Shown here: positions 1 through 10,082 of the stretch, one piece after another
Numbering within the stretch: position 1 is the first letter of the stretch
How the letters are laid out: the number at the start of each line of letters is the position of its first letter
Origin: Picochlorum sp. 'celeri'
Taxonomy: Eukaryota > Chlorophyta > Trebouxiophyceae
Reading direction: 5' to 3'
Assembly: GCA_010909725.1 (NCBI GenBank)
Contig: JAACMV010000014.1
Location: 186,001-250,000 of the forward strand
DNA: 64,000 nt
Translations under genes and position numbers: made by a program
Notes under the pieces: generated by a model
Database searches by the model: none
Told to the model about the DNA's origin: nothing
What the model saw: the letters and a program-made list of their open reading frames with translations, nothing else

Positions 1-1023
1 GCATCATGGTTTGTATCTCCAGTGATCAACTTTTTCACGAATAGAGCACCTCAGCATGGTGGAAGCGTAGAGGATGCCGTGAAGATTGATGAGGAGGCAT
101 TGGTGTTGGAAGAGGAAGAGCGCCATGTGGAAGAAGAAGATGATGTGACATACATGCCACAGCATCAGGAGGAGGTGGTGGTGGAAGAGGAAGAGAGGCA
201 ACCTCCAGTGGTGGCTGATGACTCAAGGCCTGACTATGAAACCTTCCAAGAAGAAAGCACCATTGTTGAAGAGGCTGTCCAGCCGCTCTCATTCCAAGAG
301 ACTTCATCTTTTCAGGAGAGGAGCCAACTGCTGGAAGAAGAAGAGAAGGATGGACTGGAAAAGAATGAGAATGAATACATGAGAGGTATGGAAAATGTCA
401 GGCTATTTGATGATGACGATCTTCCTCACGCTATTGATGCGTCATCTATCGCACCGATTGGGGGTGAAGATTCATGGATGAAGAGCGCGTACGAGGCACG
501 CCGTGTACGTTGGGGACGTGTGACTGCAACTGGTCTCCTGCTTCTTGCCGGTCTCTCTGCTCCGTTGGGCAGGCTTGGTGGCCATAGTATTATCAGTAAA
601 TACATTCCCGTAGCTAGAATAGGATATAACACTTCATCCAACGTATTGAGTAGGGGGCAGGCGTATGCAATCATTAACAAATGGCAAAAGATCAAGTCGG
701 ATGCCCTCGGGAAAAGTCACAAGACAGCAAGCCTTCCACAGATTCTTGGCGAACCTATGTCGCAGGAGTGGAATGCACGGGCAGTGGACTTGAAGAAAAA
801 AGGTATTCACTATGTTCATACGAAACACGAATGCAAAATCAAGCGGGTTCGCCGGATTTCACCAGACAGCCATGAGGTGACTGCCGAGATTCGGGAAGAC
901 ATTGCTGTGTACAAGTCTGATGGTTCGAGCCCTCAAACCATCCCATCCTCTTACAGGGTCAAGTACGATATCTCTTACATCGGAAACAGCTGGAAACTAA
1001 TGAGAGCTACCATCCAAGGATAG
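1..1023 (+). CDS. ARC6-like plastid division protein, C-terminal part
   Basis: Partial gene: the frame is open to the left edge, so the N-terminal part lies outside the window. What remains is a long Glu/Asp-rich, low-complexity stretch, one hydrophobic segment (about 510-566, GLLLLAGLSAPLG) and a folded C-terminal region (about 640-1015). That region has the pattern of the ARC6/Ftn2 intermembrane-space domain (IMS/DUF4101): an AYAIINKWQKIKSDALG helix, a charged beta region, and a terminal segment reading VKYDISYIGNSWKL. In plants ARC6 spans the inner envelope, anchors FtsZ on the stromal side and recruits PDV2 through this domain. The order acidic linker, membrane span, IMS domain fits ARC6 or its paralogue PARC6; I cannot separate the two without the J-like N-terminus. 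Confidence 0.8.
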   Translation, partial: ASWFVSPVINFFTNRAPQHGGSVEDAVKIDEEALVLEEEERHVEEEDDVTYMPQHQEEVVVEEEERQPPVVADDSRPDYETFQEESTIVEEAVQPLSFQETSSFQERSQLLEEEEKDGLEKNENEYMRGMENVRLFDDDDLPHAIDASSIAPIGGEDSWMKSAYEARRVRWGRVTATGLLLLAGLSAPLGRLGGHSIISKYIPVARIGYNTSSNVLSRGQAYAIINKWQKIKSDALGKSHKTASLPQILGEPMSQEWNARAVDLKKKGIHYVHTKHECKIKRVRRISPDSHEVTAEIREDIAVYKSDGSSPQTIPSSYRVKYDISYIGNSWKLMRATIQG

Positions 1024-1041
1024 AAGAATGTAATCAAGTCA

Positions 1042-3095
1042 TCATCGCCTTTTTGGTTTTCTAGCACCTTTTTGATTCCTCTTCTTATCAGGAGCCATCC
1101 GTGGTACAAACGTGATCTCTTTATTATTGCTACCACCGACTCTCTTTCGAACACCTGTTTGTACCGAACGCATACCAAGCGGCATTTCTCTTTCTTTCTG
1201 CAGTGATTTGCCCTTGGTGTATGCTCTTGCAGACTTTTCATCTTTTGCCACATACATCTTGGGTGCACGCCGATGCCCTGCTGGCACCTCGACCTCATCA
1301 TCCTCGTCACCACCACTTTGATCACCATCGTGATATTCTTCGTCGTGTGATGGCTCCGGAGAAGATTCTTCTTCCAACTGCTCAAAGTGCTCTGCCAACA
1401 ATTTTTTGTCCTTTGCAGGATCAGTGTTTGGATGGAGCTGTTTGAATTCATCACTATTTACGTCAATAGTGAATTCTGGATCCTCAAACATGGCAGCAAA
1501 TCGAGGATCATGGAGCACATTAGTCTCTGGCTTCTTCTTCTTGCTCTTTGATTGTTCCTCCAAAATCAAGCGTGCAGCTGTTGTAGCATTCACCTTTGGA
1601 AGCTTCTTGCCCGCTGAAATCCTACTCTTTCTCTCTTCCTCCAATTTTTCTTCAATCTTCTTCTTCTTATACGTCTCATACGCAAATGGATCAGCTATAG
1701 ACTTGGCTTTATTGTAGAGCCTATTGTCAATAAAGTACCCATGCATGTATGCCCTCAACATGGGCGTGCCAATCAAATGTGTCAAACTCAACTTCTCCAA
1801 GTCGCCCTTTGTCACAAACCTATAATCATCATACATGCCTGTAGCATGATTTTCTTCCATCTCTTCCGTCAAATTCTCCAAAAACGAACACCACGGGGGA
1901 GCAGGCCCCAAGGATGGAATAAAGTATGCCTGGATCCTTGAACTATCACAGCCAGCCATAATCAACCCACTATCCTTCCACAACGCGACATCATTAATCT
2001 CAGACCCATCACCTGGTTCAATATTTGTATGCGCTTCTCCCGTATCAGCATCCCATATCTTGATGATGTGCTTATCGGAGGAGACCACATGCCTCGTCCC
2101 AGATCCAAATGGATCAGTCTGAAACTTCAAATCAATAATCGGAGAATCATACATATGATCCTTTGTGATCATCGGCTTGGATGATCGAAGGTCAAAAATC
2201 GATACAATACCTCCGCTCGTCCCAACTGCTACATTCAAACCTCCCTGATCAAACCTCACAGCTGTCAACTGCTGCCCATCGGCTCCAGATGCAGCTGCAG
2301 CATTCATCCAACCCAACGATTCTCGCTGCCTCACATCAAAGCACTCCAAGCCACCATCCTCTCCCGCACACGCAAACAAACCATGCGATGGTGATATACC
2401 ACACGCATTAATCGCAGAAGACCGAGTCTGCAATGGAGACAGAAACCTCCCTTCAGACAGATTCAATCGATACACCTCTGGAGCAGATCCAGTTACCAAG
2501 AGTTCAGCCGAAGACGCCGAATACGCTAAATCTCTACCAAATCGAGGAACTCGCACTCGATAATACGCCCCAAACTTGGCATGAAAATGCAATGATCGAT
2601 CAGCACAGAGAAACACTGCTTTTGAATAATCTTCTGATAATATCTGAAAATCCACAATCTCAGAATCCAGATACCGCTCAAACTTCATAGAAAGCTGCGA
2701 TAAATCATACACTCGAACTCGAGGCGGATGATACCCAGTCGCAAATATATATTGGCCATCTGGCGTAGCTTTAATACGTTGGCATGCAGCAGGAAATTCA
2801 AAATCCTGTATCAACTCAATCCTCTTCCTATATTCTTCATCCTTCCTCAGAGATTTTTTCTTCGCATCTGACACCCAAGAAGGAATACTCTTACCCCCCG
2901 CCACGGAGTACACCTGCAGAATAATAATAATTAAAATAATAACAGGACATGCCAAGCACAAGCCACTCCCAACCAAGAATCGCTCAGAGCCTATTCATTC
3001 ATACAATGCATCCTCCATGCGTATCATATCCTTAAAATATGAGTAGAACATACCTTGACTCCGTCAGAAGACGAAACTTTCAGAGTACTTGCCAT
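1042..3095 (-). CDS. NOL10: NOL10/ENP2 nucleolar WD-repeat protein
   Basis: Ribosome biogenesis factor of the small-subunit processome (ENP2 in yeast, NOL10 in animals). Two exons: 3095-3054 codes a 14-residue start (MASTLKVSSSDGVK), a 140-nt intron with a GTATGT donor follows, then 2913-1042; total 637 residues. The join gives the family's opening, a short lead-in followed by VYSVAGGKSIPSW and then the conserved RIELIQDFEFP. WD-like repeats fill roughly the first 370 residues. The NUC153 motif is clear near residue 490 (DPRFAAMFEDPEFTID, then EFKQLHP). The tail is lysine-rich and acidic, ending KRR, as expected for a nucleolar protein. The gene is convergent with the ARC6-like gene, leaving 18 bp between stop codons. 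Confidence 0.93.
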
Positions 3096-3188
3096 GCCCA
3101 CATGCGCCCATGCATTCCCTTTTCAATTTCCTACTCGTCGTCTTACTCACCCAGAGAGACTACTATAAATAAAAATATTAAATAACAC

Positions 3189-4778
3189 TTATTGAGTCAT
3201 GCCAGAAATAATTGGCCACGCAGATGCCTGCCATTCGTCATCCCACCGTCCATAGGGATGCCTCTTAAGATGCTCCATCATCCCAGCCACCTTGCCTTGC
3301 GTCTCAAACAGTTCCTGCAGGTTCTCAACGAGCTCTGAGGATGTCGTAAACAGCATTCCATTCTCACCTTCTCGCACCATCTCATCTGCCAAACACGGAT
3401 ACGACAGTGCACAGACAGGGAGATGACTGCCAAACATGTCAACAATCTTCATCGGAAGATCTACACCACTACTGGACGCATGGAGTGATATTCCGACATC
3501 CGCAGACCCTAACAATACAGGATAATCTTCAGGTTCCAACCATACTGTTCTAATAGCAACCTTGTGCAGGTCGAGAGACTGCATTCGTTGGACATACATG
3601 GCCTTTTGTGGACCTCTCCCCGTCACAAAAAGAACCAGTGTAGGTAGTAGATGCGAGGATGTCTGCGCAAGTGCATCATACTGCACCATGGCGTCCAAAA
3701 GAATACCAAAATCTTCATCCGGTGTCCAACTAGTACTCGTCACGAGGACTCGATGACCTCTCGTATCATTGTCTTCTGTAGCAGACTGAAACAAATCATC
3801 GCCACTGCGCAGCACTCCAGACTCCACCATGGATGCAAGGCAATCATGAATATGCATTGGTTCTCTCAAACACGGACGCAGTGTTTCAAACAAGTCCCTC
3901 TTTTCTTTCGAGCTCCGTCGTCCTCGAAACAATCGAGGTGGTTTGTCATAAAACACAGTTGCTTGGGTGTGCCGATATTCATGTTTCAAGACCTCTGCCA
4001 TGGCACGCGTCACACACACATGACCATCAGCATATGGGGCAAAGAGTTTCTCATAGACTTTTGCGATACGTGATAACACTCCACCACCCATGAGTGTATG
4101 AGCAAAATTGTGCCAATCAAATACCAACCTGGCACCACGCACTCGAGATGCCAGGATACACAAGGCCATGGTTGGTATCGCTGGCGGTATCTGCAACAGA
4201 ATAACATCAGGCCGAGGAAGCTGACTGCATAACATTTTGAACAGAACGATTGCTTGGAATAATGCTTTGAATACTTTTCTCGCCATGGACACGAGTGGCC
4301 CACCACTGGCTTGTCCCGCCATCCATGCAGGCCTGCATGCCAATCACACACAACAAGGCCAATGATTCATCTCATCTCATAAAGATAGACAACGCATGTG
4401 TTGTTTCTACAATTTATATACAAATAAATATCGTACGTTGTAGGAATATACGAGGTCACCAACTTTCCAGCAGAACATGCCTCTTCCAGCTCAGGAATCA
4501 GCCGTGCCCCCTGGTACCCAACCATATGAACATGCTCATACGTGCCCTGTACTCCAGCAACAACAGTCACAACTACACGTATACAATGATACATCAGAGA
4601 GGGATCAACACACCGTCTGACACAGAGATAATGCATGGTATTGCATCCGAGGACTCCTCCCAGCATCCCCAAGCACAACCACCCAAGCTCGTCTGTGTAT
4701 GCCTGGTGTACTCTCCTTCTTCCCATGAGGCTGCTCATGCTTTGCTGCTGCTGCTGTCTTCTTCTTCTTCTTCACCAT
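3189..4778 (-). CDS. ALG1: ALG1 chitobiosyldiphosphodolichol beta-mannosyltransferase
   Basis: Adds the first mannose to GlcNAc2-PP-dolichol on the cytosolic face of the ER (GT33 family). Three exons restore the whole protein: 4778-4614, 4546-4437 and 4332-3189, 472 residues. Exon 1 starts with a Lys-rich lead and carries the diagnostic VVVLGDAGRSPRMQYHALSL. Exon 2 continues with HMVGYQGARLIPELEEA. Exon 3 begins inside YIPTTPAWMAGQ and contains LLQIPPAIPTMA, FDWHNFAHTL, the LVTSTSWTPDEDFGILLDA sugar-nucleotide region and the GISLHASSSGVDLPMK motif. The 67-nt and 104-nt introns keep the frame (phases 0 and 2). The longest open frame alone covers only the last exon and would miss the signature motif. 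The family identity is secure; the start is the first ATG in a short Lys-rich leader. Confidence 0.93.
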
Positions 4779-5396
4779 TTTTATCGTATGGTAATACTAT
4801 TATCAATTGCATGTATGATCTGCATTATGATACCATGGTATGAGAGATTTCTGCCGTTGAACACTCACCATTGATTTTTTTTATATATTTATATACGGAG
4901 ACTCCCGATGGAAATCGAAGACCGACTCGGTCCATGATTCGGTTGATGGGACCACATACTGATTCAATGCCTGCGCCCCACTCATCGACGACATCTTCCG
5001 ACAGTGCGTGCCCGCTCATGCGTAGAATTATATGACTGTACCAAGTATACGGATATAAACGTCGTTGGAAGAATAAAATCAACACCAGGGGGGTGTACAG
5101 TACCGGTCATTGACGGAATTAATTAATTGGAACAGACCGACGACGACGACGAGAACAATGCGTTGCGTGAGGGGAATCGATACGTCCTTTTCCTTACGGA
5201 TATCACCTCATGTGTATTCTCGAATACGAGAATTGGAGATGAGTATGCGAATACGACCGTGAGGCTGGAATTCATACTTGACGAATTACCTACTAGTTCA
5301 CAGGAAACGCTAGTCTAGTGTAGTGCTCGCTGTTTGGGTATTACTCGATAGAGATACAAAGATATATTTAGAATTTGACGTCGCATTTTGGTTGGG
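4779..5396. other. Intergenic promoter region, possible small ORF
   Basis: Lies between the divergent ALG1 and J-domain genes. On the minus strand an ATG at 5019 opens a short frame (starts MSGHALSEDVVDEWGAGI) with coding-like composition for about 40 codons, then passes into AT-rich sequence with possible GTATAT and GTGAGT donors. It could be a small gene of about 55 residues or an upstream exon. I recognise no family, so it is not called as a gene. The rest is AT-rich, promoter-like sequence. Confidence 0.3.
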
Positions 5397-6404
5397 ATGA
5401 TGTTTGAGAATGTGACGACGGGGTGTCGTGTTCACGAACACTTTGTTGTGGGTGACGGGCAGACTCGGGGGGAGGGTGGTGTTGAGGAAGATGTGGGGGC
5501 AACGTTGTTCGAGTCCATGTCACGGAGGTTTAAGAAGAGGTTGATGGATGTGAATGCCAGGAAAGGGCGGGATCGGAAGAGGAGCAGGGCTTCTCCCTTG
5601 GAAGGGGAGAGGTTGAGGCCTGATTGGTGTGGTCACCGCGGGGCGGTCGAGGGGGACTTCAAAAAGGCGAACAGGAGCCACACCACTTCAAAGAAGACGG
5701 AGAAGGTGAAGAGGAAAAAAAAGGAGAAGAATGGCAGTACCCGCCACTATGAGTATCTGGGCGGGGGATCGAGTTCTTCTCTACGGCCAAGGTCATGGTG
5801 TGGCATGGCGGTGTGGAATGATGATACGGCACCGCAGAAAAAACATGATAGCACTGATGATGAAGATATATTGGAGGAATCGAGGAATGAGCCTGATGGT
5901 GGTCCTCAGATGGCGTCTCATGTCAATGTGAAGAGTGCATGGTTGAATGCTGCCATGGCATGGAGGCAGAAAAATATGCCCTCTCCCATCGAGTTGAAAA
6001 AGAGAAAGGCTGAAATGTCGCGGAGGATGTCGGAAGCTGCTCGAAAGCGGCATGCGAAATCACATCCGTGTGCATTCCGACCAGGGGAAGATGCTGTGGG
6101 GTTCAATGTTCCAGAAAAGCCTGCTGATGATGCATGCGAGGCTGATTGGAAGGTGTACTTTAGGCTCCATCATTCTGCCAGGATTGCTCGCGCGACATCG
6201 TTTGTTCAAGTCTTACGGACGTTTGATGTGCCATGTGTTGACCCGAAAAAGATCAAATTCGCATACATGCAAGCTGTGAGGATGTACCATCCAGATTCCA
6301 ACAGCAAGTCTCGATGCTGGTCGACAGCCAGAGAAAAAGTAGAGGCTGAAGAGATTATGAAGTTGATCAATCAGCGAAAACCCGATGATTTTTCTCTGGA
6401 ATAA
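5397..6404 (+). CDS. J-domain (DnaJ-like) protein
   Basis: 335 residues from the first ATG. The N-terminal two thirds are basic and low in complexity (several KKKEK and RKR runs) and look disordered and possibly nuclear. The C-terminal 80 residues form a J-domain: VLRTFDVPCVDPKK, then AYMQAVRMYHPDSNSKS with the essential HPD, then KVEAEEIMKLINQRK. This matches the plant group of C-terminal J-domain proteins in which HPD is followed by a QQVEAEEKFKLI-type helix. Such proteins stimulate an Hsp70 partner; which one cannot be told. Its 3' end is repeated as a relic near 8.3-8.4 kb. A TGTAA sequence 3 nt after the stop is a likely poly(A) signal. Confidence 0.75.
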   Translation: MMFENVTTGCRVHEHFVVGDGQTRGEGGVEEDVGATLFESMSRRFKKRLMDVNARKGRDRKRSRASPLEGERLRPDWCGHRGAVEGDFKKANRSHTTSKKTEKVKRKKKEKNGSTRHYEYLGGGSSSSLRPRSWCGMAVWNDDTAPQKKHDSTDDEDILEESRNEPDGGPQMASHVNVKSAWLNAAMAWRQKNMPSPIELKKRKAEMSRRMSEAARKRHAKSHPCAFRPGEDAVGFNVPEKPADDACEADWKVYFRLHHSARIARATSFVQVLRTFDVPCVDPKKIKFAYMQAVRMYHPDSNSKSRCWSTAREKVEAEEIMKLINQRKPDDFSLE

Positions 6405-6407
6405 CCA

Positions 6408-6412
6408 TGTAA
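6408..6412 (+). terminator. TGTAA poly(A) signal
   Basis: TGTAA, the usual chlorophyte polyadenylation motif, directly after the stop codon of the J-domain gene. Confidence 0.45.
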
Positions 6413-6558
6413 TATCAGCGCGTTGACCGAACAATACGAGTTGTTGGAGACAGAGTCTGCTGTCATTTGTTTGACTGCATCATCATACCCTAATCACAAA
6501 ATACATGTTACAACAGTAAGGGAAAATCGTTTGTTGACCTGTTCGTTCCGTTCAAATG

Positions 6559-7881
6559 CTATTCTGTCTCGCATACATTGTTTACGGTATCGTTATCACT
6601 CTCTCCGAAAGACTCACTCACAGATTGTGGAGTATTATAGGCAGAGACTCCTTCCGACGCAATCATTGTTTGTAAAATTTCCAACGCCTCTCTTGGCGTA
6701 GGTCTGTCCGTGGGATCATCAGATAGACACGAGCGCAAGAAAGCACCCAGGCTCCTGTCAACAGACTCAGGCACCACAACGCGCTTCCCCTTGCTCATCG
6801 AGTACAGGATCTGAACAGGGAGCACACCATTCCAGGCTTTCTTCCCAGTCCACATCTCAACTCCCAAGATTCCCAACGCATATACATCAGTCTTCACACT
6901 CAAGTCACCAGAGAGAAGCATCTCTGGGGGCATGAAGTTTGCAGTCCCCAAAGAATCCGTCTTCATCTTCTCAGACAAGTACACTCTTGATCGACCAAAA
7001 TCACCCACTTTGGCACGCAGGCCTATAGGGGATGTCTCATCGCGAACCAACAGGACATTGTTCCCCGACAAATCACCATGCAGAATGCCATGGTCGTGAA
7101 GGTACGCAAGCGCCCGAGCAACATCCCGCAGTATCAGAGCAATGCAGGCTGCTTTGGAAATGGCTGTTCCCTCAAACAGTGTCTGTGACGATCCAATATA
7201 GGCTTCCAGCGATCCACACTCACAATATTCTTGAATCATTTGTATATATAAGTATTCATCTTGATCATATTGTCTTCTTGCATTCATTAACGCTCGTTCC
7301 AATGCTGATGGCTGGTTCAAGTGGCTCTCCATATTTGACACAATGTAGCCACATGTCTTGACAATATTCAGATGATGTATGGAAAAACCCATCTCTGCTT
7401 CCGAAATAAGGATTCCAATGTCCTTCCATGTCGCCCGAATGCACTTGATGGCTCTCTCCTGGCCATCAACAGCCCCATAGTACACCTTCCCAAATGACCC
7501 TTGGCCAATCAACCGACATAATGTCACCTGACGAGGGCTCTCATGAGATCCACAGTGCTCCATCAACCATGTCTTACAGCATCCATCACGTCGACAGTAC
7601 TCCCATCCCTGTGACGATAGTTTGGACAGGCCCTGGACATCCTGCACCAGACCCTGAAGATGGTTGTTGAAATCTTCTCTGAAATCAAGCACGTATGGAA
7701 TTTGCTTCTCTTTCGACGCTGTCGATGATGGTGCTCCCTTGCTATCATTGGAGACGGGGGGCGACCCTAAAGGAACGATACCCTTCTCGACAATGGCAGC
7801 TCCAGCCAACTCAAGATTCTGGAGTGAAGGTGAAGACGTGACACGTTCCCTCTGCTTTTTCTCATTCATAGAAGTCTCCAT
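6559..7881 (-). CDS. TKL-like protein kinase, tandem copy 1
   Basis: 440 residues, no intron. A Ser/Thr-rich N-terminus (about 60 residues) leads to a conserved pre-kinase segment (DFREDFNNHLQGLVQDVQGLS). The kinase domain follows, with glycine loop IGQGSFGKVYYG, lysine in ERAIKCI, catalytic loop HGDLSGNNVLL, GDFGRSR for DFG, and PPEMLLSGDLSVKTDVYALG as the activation-segment end. The catalytic loop has Gly where most kinases have Arg (HGD instead of HRD) but keeps Asp, so it should be an active non-RD kinase. A 31-residue acidic tail after MIAS is absent in copy 2. Substrate unknown. It converges with the J-domain gene and is a recent duplicate of the kinase at 8.5-9.8 kb. Confidence 0.85.
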   Translation of the reverse strand: METSMNEKKQRERVTSSPSLQNLELAGAAIVEKGIVPLGSPPVSNDSKGAPSSTASKEKQIPYVLDFREDFNNHLQGLVQDVQGLSKLSSQGWEYCRRDGCCKTWLMEHCGSHESPRQVTLCRLIGQGSFGKVYYGAVDGQERAIKCIRATWKDIGILISEAEMGFSIHHLNIVKTCGYIVSNMESHLNQPSALERALMNARRQYDQDEYLYIQMIQEYCECGSLEAYIGSSQTLFEGTAISKAACIALILRDVARALAYLHDHGILHGDLSGNNVLLVRDETSPIGLRAKVGDFGRSRVYLSEKMKTDSLGTANFMPPEMLLSGDLSVKTDVYALGILGVEMWTGKKAWNGVLPVQILYSMSKGKRVVVPESVDRSLGAFLRSCLSDDPTDRPTPREALEILQTMIASEGVSAYNTPQSVSESFGESDNDTVNNVCETE

Positions 7882-8311
7882 GACTTCAATCTATGTCAAT
7901 TTTCTGTATAAAGTATCAATCCATGGTTACTTGTGTGCAAATAGCGTGTTTCATCAAAAGTAGGTTACTTTCGTGCAAAAGAAACGTTGCACTCGTTCTT
8001 GGTTGACACGTACCCGATACGATCCATGACAGGTAATGATACAGGATTATTTGTACAAGTAAACATATATACAATAATAATAATCAGATGACGCTGCACT
8101 GTGCCACCCAAAAGATATATTGGTACTTTCTCATCGTTTCGGAGATTGATACAATCCGATACCGTATCTGACGCATGCTTGGAAGAAGGTCTTTCTATTC
8201 GGTCCAGTGTACTCATTGATGGGTCATTTGTGTCCATCATCACACGTGTGCAATAAGTCGCGCCGGCGCCCCTTCTCACAATTGCACTTGTCTAAACTGA
8301 ATGAATATATA
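7882..8311. other. Intergenic, kinase 1 upstream region
   Basis: Upstream region of kinase copy 1 and left part of the inter-kinase spacer. It is AT-rich with several short tandem ATA tracts. Short open frames are present but show no family resemblance, and I see no other element. Confidence 0.4.
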
Positions 8312-8429
8312 TCCATCCAGCATCGAATGCTCGTCGACAGGCAGAGAAAAAGAAGAAGCTGAAGAGATGATGAAGTCGAATAATCAGAAAAAATCTGACG
8401 ATTACATACTGAAAGAAAAATGGTCATAG
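8312..8429 (+). pseudogene. Relic of J-domain gene 3' end
   Basis: Matches the last coding stretch of the J-domain gene (about 6287-6404) at nucleotide level. The shared pieces include CCATCCAG, GTCGACAG, CAGAGAAAAAG and GCTGAAGAGAT. A deletion of about 15 nt removes the HPD neighbourhood. The tail still reads in frame (REKEEAEEMMKS, compare REKVEAEEIMKL) to a TAG near 8429, but there is no start codon or upstream J-domain. It lies at the same relative place (3' of a kinase, convergent) as the intact gene. It is therefore the copied flank of a segmental duplication and not an independent gene. Confidence 0.75.
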
Positions 8430-8506
8430 TATAGTAGTAATTCATGGTACAATATGCAGAAATCATATCATTCCTTTGCAAAGACTGAGGCAAAGGCAGG
8501 TTTTCT

Positions 8507-9805
8507 TCAAGATGCAATCATTGTTTGTAAAATTTCCAACGCCTCTCTTGGCGTAGGTCTGTCCGTGGGATCATCAGATAGACACGAGCGCAAGAAAGCA
8601 CCCAGGCTCCTGTCAATAGACTCAGGCACCACAACGCGCTTCCCCTTGCTCATCGAGTACAGGATCTGAACAGGGAGCACACCATTCCAGGCCTTCTTCC
8701 CAGTCCACATCTCAACTCCCAAGATTCCCAACGCATATATATCAGTCTTCACACTCAAGTCACCAGAGAGAAGCATCTCTGGGGGCATGAAGTTTGCAGT
8801 CCCCAAAGAATCCGTCTTCATCTTCTCAGACAAGTACACTCTTGATCGACCAAAATCACCCACTTTGGCACGCATGCCTATAGGGGATGTCTCGTCGCGA
8901 ACCAACAGGACATTGTTCCCCGACAAATCACCATGCAGAATGCCATGGTCGTGAAGGTACGCAAGCGCCCGAGCAACATCCCGCAGTATCAGAGCAATGC
9001 AGGCTGTTTTGGAAATGGCTGTTCCCTCAAACAGTGTCTGTGACGATCCAATATAGGCTTCCAGCGATCCACACTCACAATATTCTTGAATCATTTGTAT
9101 ATAAAAATATCCGTCATCATCGTATTGTCTTCTTGCATCCATCAACGCTCGAGACAATGCAGATGACTCATTGTTCAATTGGCGCTCCGTATTCGACACA
9201 ATGTAGCCACACGTCTTGACAATATTCGGATGATGTATGGAACAACCCATCTCCGCTTCCGAAATGAGAGTACTAAAATCCTCCCATCTCGCTCGAATAG
9301 ACTTGACAGCCTTCTCATGGCCATCAACACGTGCACAATACACCTTGCCAAACGACCCTTGACCAATCAACCGAGATATCGTCACCTGATGATGCCTCCC
9401 ATCGGCACCATCATCATCACTGTGTGACACATAATCATCATCCTCTAACCACGTTTCACAAAACCCATCCCGTCGATAGTACTCCCAGCCTTGCGATGTT
9501 AACTTTGATAGATTCTGAATATCCTGCACAAGGTCCTCAAGATGGTTGTTGAAGTCTTCCCGGAAATTATGCACACACGGCATGGGCTTTTCGTTCATTG
9601 TCGATGACGACGACCTTCCGTCTTCATCATCAGAAGACAGAGCTTTCGACACCTCCGTCTCGCCTACGAGAGGCTCTTCCTCCTCCTCCTCCTCCTCCTC
9701 CTCCTCCTCTAGGGTTGGACAAGAAGCTAGGTCACGTTCCGCATATCCCTTTTCACCCGTATAACCATCCATATATATCATATTGTTATCTTTGAATATC
9801 TGCAT
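8507..9805 (-). CDS. TKL-like protein kinase, tandem copy 2
   Basis: 432 residues from the first ATG (9805). The N-terminus differs from copy 1: it carries a run of about 12 Glu from a GAG repeat and an acidic Ser-rich stretch. The pre-kinase segment DFREDFNNHLEDLVQDIQ and the kinase domain (IGQGSFGKVYCA, EKAVKSI, HGDLSGNNVLL, GDFGRSR) match copy 1. From IQMIQEYCEC to MIAS, 197 residues, I count four substitutions against copy 1, while the glycine-loop half is clearly more diverged. It ends at MIAS, without the copy 1 tail. The upstream region holds two perfect palindromic G-boxes. Function unknown; an active non-RD kinase is likely. Confidence 0.85.
   Translation of the reverse strand: MQIFKDNNMIYMDGYTGEKGYAERDLASCPTLEEEEEEEEEEEEPLVGETEVSKALSSDDEDGRSSSSTMNEKPMPCVHNFREDFNNHLEDLVQDIQNLSKLTSQGWEYYRRDGFCETWLEDDDYVSHSDDDGADGRHHQVTISRLIGQGSFGKVYCARVDGHEKAVKSIRARWEDFSTLISEAEMGCSIHHPNIVKTCGYIVSNTERQLNNESSALSRALMDARRQYDDDGYFYIQMIQEYCECGSLEAYIGSSQTLFEGTAISKTACIALILRDVARALAYLHDHGILHGDLSGNNVLLVRDETSPIGMRAKVGDFGRSRVYLSEKMKTDSLGTANFMPPEMLLSGDLSVKTDIYALGILGVEMWTGKKAWNGVLPVQILYSMSKGKRVVVPESIDRSLGAFLRSCLSDDPTDRPTPREALEILQTMIAS
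9669..9709. repeat. (CTC)n trinucleotide repeat
   Basis: About 12 uninterrupted CTC/GAG units coding the poly-Glu run near the N-terminus of kinase copy 2. Likely length-variable between strains; absent from copy 1. Confidence 0.8.
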
Positions 9806-10041
9806 CAATGAATCCACAGGTATTTGTAAGTTATATAGATACTACTATCGACACATTGCCGTTGTCACTGCAACTGCAGTTGCACTCCCTCTGCAGTTCT
9901 ATCACACCCAGGACGTACTCATAGTAATGTAATATCATGGTATGAATCAAGCATTAGTTTATTTTTCTTCCGAATACCGCATTTTACAACAGTATCATAC
10001 CGAAGACCATCCGTGTGATGATGGTACTTTTTTTCCGTCTT

Positions 10042-10053
10042 GGTCACGTGACC
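10042..10053. promoter_or_regulatory. Palindromic G-box 1
   Basis: GGTCACGTGACC, a perfect 12-bp palindrome with a CACGTG core, the usual target of bZIP and bHLH factors in plants. About 240 bp upstream of the kinase 2 start. Confidence 0.55.
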
Positions 10054-10070
10054 CTTGATTACGGCGCCAT

Positions 10071-10082
10071 GTCCACGTGGAC
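10071..10082. promoter_or_regulatory. Palindromic G-box 2
   Basis: GTCCACGTGGAC, a second perfect 12-bp palindrome with a CACGTG core, 29 bp from the first (centre to centre). The pair suggests a real binding site and not a chance hexamer. Confidence 0.55.

Noticed and set aside
5127..5318. 63-codon plus-strand frame before the J-domain gene
   Set aside because: No ATG start and no resemblance to known proteins.
7965..8279. 104-codon minus-strand frame between the kinases
   Set aside because: AT-rich with no family resemblance, lies in diverged spacer of the duplication and has no counterpart at copy 1.
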